The notes under the pieces are model-generated. The model made no database searches, was not told where the DNA came from, and saw only the letters and a list, made by a program, of their open reading frames with translations. A stretch of 15,345 nucleotides of DNA, taken from an uncultured Atopobium sp. Lineage in GTDB: Bacteria; Actinomycetota; Coriobacteriia; Coriobacteriales; Atopobiaceae. Location of the stretch: assembly GCA_916720465.1 (NCBI GenBank), contig CAKARF010000016.1:1-15345 (forward strand), given 5' to 3'. The translations under genes were made by a program, and so were the position numbers. Numbering within the stretch: the first letter of the stretch is position 1; each line of letters starts with the position of its first letter. Of the stretch, positions 14,880-15,345 are shown piece by piece.

Positions 14880-15345
14880 ATGGCTGTAACTTCACTTGAG
14901 CTTGCAAAGACTGCTGCAATTGCTGCAGATCAAAAGAAAGCTGAAGATATTCTGGTACTAGACCTTACTGGTCTCAGTGACGTCTGCGATTACTTTGTTA
15001 TCTGCACTGGTGGAAATGCTCGTTTGGCTGACGCTATTGTTGATGAAGTTCGCGAGAAGGTCACGGCAAACTGCGGCATTCGTCCAATTTCTACTGAGGG
15101 TCGCGACGGTCTCAATTGGATTCTTATTGATTACGGTTCAGTTGTTGTTCACGTATTCCAGCCTGAGGTAAGATCCTACTATCGTCTTGAGCGACTTTGG
15201 GCAGACGCTCCTCGTGTAGAGCTAGATATTGAGGGTGCTATGACTTCTGAGATTCCTTATGCCGATCTTCCAGAGGATGCTTTGGCTCCAGCTTTTGAGC
15301 TTTCTGAGGATGACCTGGTAGACAATCTTCCAGAATCTGCTGATC
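14880..15345 (+). CDS. rsfS: Ribosomal silencing factor RsfS, 3' end outside window
   Basis: Binds ribosomal protein uL14 and blocks subunit joining during starvation (formerly DUF143/iojap). The visible 155 residues start MAVTSLELAKTAAIAADQKKAEDILVLDL and include DYFVICTGGNARLADAIVDEV, GRDGLNWILIDYGSVVVHVFQPEVRSYYRLERLW, the family core ending near residue 110. The frame is still open at the window edge, with an acidic, Pro/Leu-containing tail already about 45 residues beyond the core. Many RsfS proteins end near 110-130 residues, so this one is extended. ATG 14880 has CGGAG (14869-14873) 6 bases upstream and begins 29 bases after the yqeK stop. Confidence 0.92.
   Translation, partial: MAVTSLELAKTAAIAADQKKAEDILVLDLTGLSDVCDYFVICTGGNARLADAIVDEVREKVTANCGIRPISTEGRDGLNWILIDYGSVVVHVFQPEVRSYYRLERLWADAPRVELDIEGAMTSEIPYADLPEDALAPAFELSEDDLVDNLPESAD

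Overview
The window looks like a chromosomal segment of a coriobacterial actinomycete, most likely in or near the Atopobium/Lancefieldella/Olsenella group. That placement is an inference from the gene order (mreD-mrdA-rodA, then the TIGR03960/DUF2344 pair and rplU-rpmA-obg-nadD-yqeK-rsfS), from the protein style and from the moderate base composition. No rRNA gene is present to confirm it. All genes read on the plus strand, and I see no tRNA, rRNA, insertion sequence, CRISPR array or phage gene.

Left part (1-4673): the end of a cell-wall elongation cluster. It holds the C-terminal part of MreD, the transpeptidase PBP2 (MrdA), the glycosyltransferase RodA, and a DUF697-like protein of unknown function starting 3 bases after rodA. 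Middle part (4687-8262): a B12-type radical SAM protein (TIGR03960 type) overlapping its usual partner DUF2344, then a roughly 195-base leader with a possible promoter and hairpins, then ribosomal proteins L21 and L27. This block ends at a very strong terminator with a UUCG loop.

Central part (8263-11898): the most interesting region. A TTGACA promoter drives a short leader RNA encoding a 20-residue peptide with three consecutive Trp codons. It is followed by a complete set of alternative RNA helices (1:2, 2:3, 3:4) ending in a 7-U intrinsic terminator, which is textbook ribosome-mediated tryptophan attenuation. The genes behind it are not biosynthetic. They encode an energy-coupling-factor (ECF) transporter: a TrpP-like substrate-binding S subunit, a fused double ATPase and an EcfT transmembrane subunit. 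The whole 1087-residue transporter contains a single tryptophan. Together these point to a tryptophan importer, with its own dedicated energising module, switched on when charged tRNA-Trp runs out.

Right part (11968-15345): obg (GTPase of ribosome assembly), nadD (NAD synthesis), yqeK (HD-domain Ap4A hydrolase) and the start of rsfS (ribosomal silencing factor, cut by the window end). The transporter sits inside the normally contiguous rplU-rpmA-obg block. No terminator or convincing promoter is visible between ecfT and obg, so obg and the genes behind it may partly share the tryptophan-controlled transcript.
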